Shown: one piece after another, positions 7,910 to 11,766 of the stretch
Layout: every line of letters begins with the position of its first letter
Numbering within the stretch: the first letter of the stretch is position 1
Assembly (NCBI GenBank): GCA_040255445.1
Contig: JBDZUZ010000122.1
Location: 1-11,766 of the forward strand
DNA from: JBDZUZ01 sp040255445
GTDB taxonomy: Bacteria; Planctomycetota; Phycisphaerae; Phycisphaerales; UBA1924
Direction of reading: 5' to 3'
DNA length: 11,766 nucleotides
The notes under the pieces: generated by a model
The model's input: only the letters and a program-made list of their open reading frames with translations
Database searches by the model: none
Told to the model about the DNA's origin: nothing
Translations under genes and position numbers: made by a program

Positions 7910-9650
7910 CATGGGCGGAGACGCGGCGGGCGGTGATGGCCGTGCGCCCAAGTCGCCCGGCGGCCTTGTCCACAGCTACCAGCGGTACGACCCGACGAAG
8001 TTTCCCTCCCCCACCGCTCCGCCGCCGGATGTGTCGGGCGCGGCGTTCGAGCACATGCTCATGTACGGCGACATGAGCGAGTTCACGGAGGAGCAGCTCG
8101 CCAACGCTATCAAGATCGATCCCTCGATGTTCCCGCAGCTGGGGCCGAGCCTGGCGGCGATCCGCGCGATGCTGGAGGAGCGGAAGCGGAAGATCCTGGA
8201 GAAGTACGAGACGAGCGCTGCGCAGCGGGAGGCGGCGGAGGCGTACGGCGATCAGTTGAAGGGGACCAAGCCGCCGCGGGGCCTCGAAGGTGACTTCGAG
8301 AAGGCGACGCGGCGGGAGCACATCCGTGATCTGGAGCGGCTGTGGTACAAGCAGGAGGAGCAGTCGGCCTTCGCGAAGGACCTGCTTCGGCTGATCGATC
8401 GGCTGTCGGACAAGTACCAGGTCGAGGAACTGGCCTCGAAGTACAACTTCACGGGGCGCGAGGAGATGACGGTCCCCGAGGCGCTCGAGATCAAGGAAGA
8501 GCTCGAGAAGCTCGATGAGTTGCTGCAGCAACTCAAGGATGCCGAGAAGAACGCGCAGCTGGGCATCATCGACATGGAGGAGCTCTCGCAGTACGCCGAC
8601 CCGGGCGACATCGAGGGGCTGAACCGGCTGCAAGAAGAGATCCAGGACTACATCAAGGAGCAGGCCGAGCAACAGGGGCTCGCGAAGACGCGAGACGGGT
8701 TCAAGCTGGGGCCGAAGGCTTTCAAGCTCTTCCAGCGGCGGCTCCTGCAGGAAATCTTCGCGGATCTGGAGGCCGCGCGGTCGGGGCGGCACCAGGGGCC
8801 GATCATCGGCGAGGGGGCGGTCGAGATCGAGCGGACCAAGCCGTACGAGTTCGGCGATTCGGCGGGGCAGATGGATGTGCCGCGGACGATCGTGAACGCG
8901 GCGGTGCGGAGCGCGCAGCGGTCGGGCGATGGCGGCGACCGAGTGCGCGTGTCGATGGACGACATCGACATTCACCAGACCAAGAACAACCCGAAGTGCG
9001 CCACCTCGGTCCTGATGGACATGTCGGGCTCGATGCGGTTCGACGGGCAGTACATCAACTGCAAGCGGATGGCGCTCGCGCTCGACGGGCTGATCCGCTC
9101 GGAGTACCCGGGCGACTTCATCTCGTTCTTCGAGGTGTACTCGCTGGCGAAACGGCGCGATGTCTCGGATATCCCGACGCTCCTGCCCAAGCCGGTGAGC
9201 ATCCGCTCGCCGGTGGTGCGGCTCAAGGCCGATCTCTCGGACACGGACATCAGCGAGGTGATGCTGCCGCAGCACTTCACGAACATTCAGCACGGGCTGC
9301 GGCTGGCGCGGCAGGTGCTGGCGGTGCAGGACACGCCCAACCGGCAGATCATGCTGATCACCGACGGGCTGCCGACCGCGCACTTCGAGGGATCGGAACT
9401 GCTGCTGCTCTATCCGCCGGATCCGCGGACCGAGCAGGCGACGATGCGGGAGGCGCAGCTCTGCGCCCGCGAGGGGATCACGATCAACATCTTCCTGCTG
9501 CCCAACTGGGGGCAGACGAGCGAGGATGTGCAGTTCGCGCACCGCGTGGCCGAGCAGACCAAGGGTCGCGTGTTCTTCACCGGCGGGCGGGATCTGGACC
9601 GGTTCGTGCTGTGGGACTATGTGCGGAACCGCCGCGCGATCATCGGGTAA
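7899..9650 (+). CDS. VWA-domain protein with helical N-terminal half, partner of the AAA+ ATPase
   Basis: 583-residue protein. The first ~45 residues are Gly/Pro-rich; about 60-290 is highly charged and helical, with probable coiled coils around 90-165 and 190-260; the C-terminal third is a von Willebrand A domain. Its MIDAS is complete: DMSGS (D374, S376, S378), T461 in HFTNI, and D489 in ITDG, so it should bind Mg2+ and a partner through it. No signal peptide or membrane segment is seen, so it is likely cytoplasmic. In ChlD, CbbO and ViaA, VWA proteins act as adaptors for a MoxR/ChlI ATPase, and the 11-bp overlap with the upstream ATPase gene argues for the same here. Start: ATG at 7899 has GGTGAT just upstream, at a short 2-nt spacing; the ATG at 7911 (four codons later) is the alternative. 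Biological target unknown. VWA call is firm; complex formation is inferred. Confidence 0.9.
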   Translation: MTPDMGGDAAGGDGRAPKSPGGLVHSYQRYDPTKFPSPTAPPPDVSGAAFEHMLMYGDMSEFTEEQLANAIKIDPSMFPQLGPSLAAIRAMLEERKRKILEKYETSAAQREAAEAYGDQLKGTKPPRGLEGDFEKATRREHIRDLERLWYKQEEQSAFAKDLLRLIDRLSDKYQVEELASKYNFTGREEMTVPEALEIKEELEKLDELLQQLKDAEKNAQLGIIDMEELSQYADPGDIEGLNRLQEEIQDYIKEQAEQQGLAKTRDGFKLGPKAFKLFQRRLLQEIFADLEAARSGRHQGPIIGEGAVEIERTKPYEFGDSAGQMDVPRTIVNAAVRSAQRSGDGGDRVRVSMDDIDIHQTKNNPKCATSVLMDMSGSMRFDGQYINCKRMALALDGLIRSEYPGDFISFFEVYSLAKRRDVSDIPTLLPKPVSIRSPVVRLKADLSDTDISEVMLPQHFTNIQHGLRLARQVLAVQDTPNRQIMLITDGLPTAHFEGSELLLLYPPDPRTEQATMREAQLCAREGITINIFLLPNWGQTSEDVQFAHRVAEQTKGRVFFTGGRDLDRFVLWDYVRNRRAIIG

Positions 9651-9702
9651 ACGGATTGGCACGAACCCGCGCTTGTGTCGGCATCGACAACCCAAAAGGA
9701 AA

Positions 9703-9727
9703 ACCGGCGGCCATCGCGGCCGCCGGT
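9703..9727 (-). terminator. Rho-independent terminator of the secreted-protein gene
   Basis: A perfect 10-bp stem (ACCGGCGGCC at 9703-9712 pairing with 9718-9727) with a 5-nt loop. Read on the minus strand it is followed at once by TTTTCCTTTT, the U-rich tail expected of an intrinsic terminator, 26 bp past the stop of the minus-strand gene. In the plus direction the tail is weaker (CGTTCATTCTC), but the stem may also slow transcripts from the converging VWA gene. Confidence 0.75.
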
Positions 9728-9753
9728 CGTTCATTCTCTGATTGCAGGACCAA

Positions 9754-10086
9754 TCACTTGCGGCGGCGGATGTAGCGGCCGCCGGCGATCGCGGCGAGCA
9801 TCGCTGCGCCGGCCCAGGCTGCCGGGGGCAGCGGGACGAGCGGCACGTTCGGCTCGGGGTCGCCGGGGTAGGGCTCATCGGGGCCGGGGATGTGGGCGTG
9901 CTGCTTGTCGCCCAGCGTGCTGCGCTGGCCGTAACCGCCGCGGATCGCGGGATCACCGTTGCCGGTGAGATCGACGTTGTGGAGCTGGTGCGAAAGGTCG
10001 CTGACCGGCTCGTCCACCGAGGCCTGCAGAGAACCCGCAGAACCGGCCAAAGCCAGCCCGACGATGATGTACATGCACTTCTTCAC
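9754..10086 (-). CDS. Small secreted protein with PEP-CTERM-like (VPLPPA) sorting tail
   Basis: 110-residue protein, function unknown. From the GTG at 10086 it opens with a signal peptide: VKK, a hydrophobic core YIIVGLALAG (6-15) and a likely cut after SLQA (22). The mature part of ~60 residues is polar and Gly/Pro/Asp-rich, without a recognised fold. It ends in a sorting-signal layout: VPLVPLPPAAW (81-91), a short hydrophobic helix to about 103, then the basic tail RYIRRRK (104-110). Such tails are handled by exosortase-type enzymes in Gram-negatives with extracellular matrix, so the product is probably processed at the membrane and exported. Alternative start: an ATG at 10149 preceded by GGAGG (only 2 nt away) would add an Arg-rich 21-residue lead containing MSRRS; the ATG at 10074 would lose the Lys pair. 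AAGAGAG upstream mildly supports the GTG. Divergent from truD, convergent with the VWA gene. Confidence 0.72.
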   Translation of the reverse strand: MKKCMYIIVGLALAGSAGSLQASVDEPVSDLSHQLHNVDLTGNGDPAIRGGYGQRSTLGDKQHAHIPGPDEPYPGDPEPNVPLVPLPPAAWAGAAMLAAIAGGRYIRRRK

Positions 10087-10352
10087 GGATACTGCTCTCT
10101 TACTCTTCGAACCCCCCGGCCCGCTCTGACGCGGGCTTCGCCGTGACATCCCCTCCGGAGGCCGCCACGGATCACCATCATCAAGGTAGCCTGACTCCGG
10201 CGGGCGAGTACAGAGTCTGAAGCGATTTTCTCCATTTTCCATCCGGTTTCCCAGGGCAGTCCAAGCATTTCGGACCAAGACGGGGTCCGGAAACCAACCC
10301 GCCCCCGTTCGCCAACCTACCGGCCGGTGCTGAGAGGACACGAGTACGAGCC
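10087..10352. promoter_or_regulatory. Divergent spacer between secreted-protein gene and truD, with several hairpins
   Basis: 266 bp that must carry promoters in both directions; the only AT-rich part is about 10221-10240 (gattttctccattttcc), but no -35/-10 pair is convincing. Structures seen: GCCCGC-TCTGAC-GCGGGC at 10119-10136; a nested inverted repeat 10141-10170 (outer CCGTG/CACGG, inner palindrome CCTCCGGAGG at 10152-10161); CGGACC/GGTCCG at 10271-10289, extended by TTT/AAA to 10268-10293; and palindrome ACCGGCCGGT at 10319-10328, next to GAGAGGA (10332-10338). An open frame crosses this region on the minus strand but its residues look non-coding. Roles are not assigned. Confidence 0.45.
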
Positions 10353-11585
10353 ATGACCCTTCGTCGCTTCCCCCAGGACTTCAAGGTTGAGGAGGAGCTC
10401 TCCGGGGAGGCTCGCGCATCGGTCTCCCCGACCCCGGCCGCGCGGGCGGTGATCCTGCTGGAGAAGGTCTCGCTCACGACGCCGGAGGCGGTCGGACGGC
10501 TGGCCAGCCTCCTGGGGGTGCGGGCCGGCCAGATCGATCCGGCGGGGCTGAAGGACAAGCATGCGGTGACGCGGCAGCACGTGTGGGCGGCGTGGCCGAC
10601 GGGGCTGGCGCACGCGCCGGTTGGCACGGTCTGGGAGGCGCCGGGCCTGCGCGCGGAACTCGTGGGGTGGAGCGACACAGCGCCGGGTGCCGCGGCGATC
10701 GGGGCGAACCGGTTCGAAATTGTTGTGCGGGATCTGTCGCACCATGCGAGCGATGAGATGGCCCAGCGCGCGGCGGCGCTTGTGCGAGCCGATGGCGGGC
10801 TGTTGATGCCCAATTACTTCGGTGATCAGCGGTTTGGCTCGGCACGGCACGGGCAGGGGTTCCCGGGCGCTGCGATCGCGCGCGGCGACTTCATCGAGGC
10901 GATCCGGCTGCTCATCGGGACGCCGGCGCGGAAGGACACGGGGAAACGCCGCGAATTCACACGCACCTGCGCACCGCACTGGGGCGACTGGAAGAGACTG
11001 GCGGTCGAAGCGCCCCGCTGCCCGGACCGCAAGGCGATCGAGATGCTCGCGGCGGGTCATCCGCCCGCGGCGGCGTTCGGCTCGCTGCCGTACACGCTGC
11101 AGCAGCTCGCGGTGGAATCGTTTCAGTCGTACCTGTGGAACCAGACTGCGCGGGCGCTGATTGAGCGTGAGTGCGTTGACGCGGGCGGTAGCGGGCTGCT
11201 CAGCGCGGACGACGACTTTGGTGTGATGGTGTTTCCAGGGGCGGCGGGTCTGCCGCGGCGCCTGCTGGACCTGGTGATCCCGATGGTGGGCGATGGGACT
11301 CGGCTCGCGCCGCCGTGGGGCGTGCATGCGGAGGCCGCGCTTCGTGATGCGGGGCTGGATTCGGTCGGGAACGGTGTCGTGTCGTTGCGGGTGCGGGGGC
11401 TGCGGCGGCCGGCGTTCCGAGAGGCTCCGCGGCCGCTGTTCGTGACGGCGGCGGGGTTCACGATGTCCGATGCGGAGGCGGATGAGACGGCAAAGAACCC
11501 GAAGGTCCGCGTGAAGCGGACACTCGGGTTCAGGCTGCCCCGGGGCGCGTATGCCACGGTGGTGGCGCGGGCGCTGGGGCAGTGA
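10353..11585 (+). CDS. truD: tRNA pseudouridine(13) synthase TruD
   Basis: Converts U13 of certain tRNAs to pseudouridine; cytoplasmic RNA-modifying enzyme. The 410-residue protein carries the TruD signature GLKDKHAVTRQ (65-75) with the probable catalytic Asp68 (matching E. coli D80), NYFGDQRFG (154-162), SFQSYLWN (256-263) opening the later part of the catalytic fold, and a C-terminal LPRGAYATVVARAL (395-408). E. coli TruD is about 350 residues; the extra length lies in the TRUD insertion domain between these motifs and in the C-terminal half. Start: ATG at 10353, immediately followed by the conserved RFPQDFKVEEEL. The Shine-Dalgarno is poor: GAGAGGA is 14 nt away and a shorter GAG is 2 nt away. 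Stands alone in its orientation, divergent from the secreted-protein gene and convergent with the gene at the right edge. No sign of damage. Confidence 0.95.
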   Translation: MTLRRFPQDFKVEEELSGEARASVSPTPAARAVILLEKVSLTTPEAVGRLASLLGVRAGQIDPAGLKDKHAVTRQHVWAAWPTGLAHAPVGTVWEAPGLRAELVGWSDTAPGAAAIGANRFEIVVRDLSHHASDEMAQRAAALVRADGGLLMPNYFGDQRFGSARHGQGFPGAAIARGDFIEAIRLLIGTPARKDTGKRREFTRTCAPHWGDWKRLAVEAPRCPDRKAIEMLAAGHPPAAAFGSLPYTLQQLAVESFQSYLWNQTARALIERECVDAGGSGLLSADDDFGVMVFPGAAGLPRRLLDLVIPMVGDGTRLAPPWGVHAEAALRDAGLDSVGNGVVSLRVRGLRRPAFREAPRPLFVTAAGFTMSDAEADETAKNPKVRVKRTLGFRLPRGAYATVVARALGQ

Positions 11586-11655
11586 TGGGACGAGGCGGTG
11601 CGCTTTTCCGCTCGCGGCTGGCTGTGCCGGGCACGCCGGTCAGGTGCGCTGATGG

Positions 11656-11700
11656 CTCAGGTATTGTCCCTTTGGGACAAGACCTGAGGCACAGGTCTTG
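11656..11700. terminator. Two overlapping, mutually exclusive hairpins between convergent genes
   Basis: Hairpin A: CTCAGGT-A-TTGTCCC (11656-11670), loop TTT, and GGGACAA-G-ACCTGAG (11674-11688): 14 pairs with one A/G mismatch. Hairpin B: CAAGACCTG (11678-11686), loop AGGCA, CAGGTCTTG (11692-11700): a perfect 9-bp stem reusing the right arm of A. Both cannot form at once. They lie 70 bp past truD and just past the stop of the right-edge gene, where a bidirectional terminator is expected, but neither has a T-run on either strand, so the terminator label is positional. Confidence 0.5.
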
Positions 11701-11708
11701 AGACGGGT

Positions 11709-11766
11709 TCAGGTGCTTTGGAGCGCGAAGGCGTTGACCCACTGCTCGGCGAGTTCGCTGAGCTTC
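11709..11766 (-). CDS. C-terminal end of an unidentified protein, cut by window edge
   Basis: On the minus strand an open frame enters from the right edge and ends at a TGA (11709-11711), giving KLSELAEQWVNAFALQST as the last 18 residues. It reads like a helical protein end, C-rich in third positions like the other minus-strand genes, and stops just before the hairpin pair. Too short to identify; it could be chance, as only 18 codons are visible. Confidence 0.4.
   Translation of the reverse strand, partial: KLSELAEQWVNAFALQST

Noticed and set aside
6299..7951. Minus-strand open frame of 550 codons
   Set aside because: Antisense to the AAA+ gene, which has clear Walker and sensor motifs; the shadow is His/Arg/Pro-rich.
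6476..9650. Genuine magnesium or cobalt chelatase for chlorophyll or cobalamin synthesis
   Set aside because: No large catalytic subunit and no pigment or cobalamin gene in the window; ChlI/ChlD similarity alone does not establish the reaction.
7866..9956. Long minus-strand open frame of 696 codons
   Set aside because: Antisense to the VWA gene and its downstream region; Arg/Leu/Pro-rich low-complexity translation with no recognisable motif.
10087..10341. Upstream extension of the small secreted protein to 195 residues
   Set aside because: The added residues look non-coding, the region holds hairpins and must contain promoters, and the signal peptide begins naturally at the GTG at 10086.
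1..11766. CRISPR arrays, tRNA or rRNA genes, transposases, integrases
   Set aside because: Scanned for regularly spaced repeats, cloverleaf-like ends and transposase-like translations; none seen. The CAGGT repeats at the right end are too short and few for a CRISPR array.

Overview
The window is high-GC bacterial DNA, densely packed with genes and without any tRNA, rRNA, CRISPR array or recognisable insertion sequence. A short secreted protein with a VPLPPA-type (PEP-CTERM-like) sorting tail, together with the overall gene style, suggests a planctomycete, possibly of the Phycisphaerae. That is an inference from one protein and composition, not a phylogenetic result.

Left part (1-4718, minus strand): a tightly overlapping repair operon. 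Transcribed right to left, it encodes a metallo-beta-lactamase-fold exonuclease, an ATP-dependent DNA ligase and a DEXH-box helicase that runs off the left edge. These are the three core members of the bacterial 'ligase-associated DNA damage response' cluster. A fourth member, the PdeM metallophosphoesterase, would be expected beyond the left edge. Middle left (4879-6318, plus strand): a class I CPD photolyase is read divergently from this operon, making the left half a compact DNA-repair locus around a roughly 160-bp shared control region.

Middle (6476-9650, plus strand): a two-gene unit with an 11-bp overlap. It encodes a ChlI/MoxR-like AAA+ ATPase and a protein with a helical N-terminal half and a C-terminal von Willebrand A domain with an intact MIDAS. 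No large chelatase subunit is present, so its substrate is unknown; it is the least understood system here.

Right part: the VWA gene converges on a small minus-strand gene (9754-10086) for a secreted, membrane-sorted protein, with a hairpin terminator between them. After a 266-bp divergent spacer with several hairpins comes truD (10353-11585), tRNA pseudouridine-13 synthase. It converges on the 3' end of an unidentified minus-strand gene at the right edge, separated by a pair of mutually exclusive hairpins.

The plus strand is G-rich under genes of both orientations, so codon third positions favour G in plus-strand genes and C in the minus-strand repair operon. This looks like replication-strand skew rather than gene transfer.
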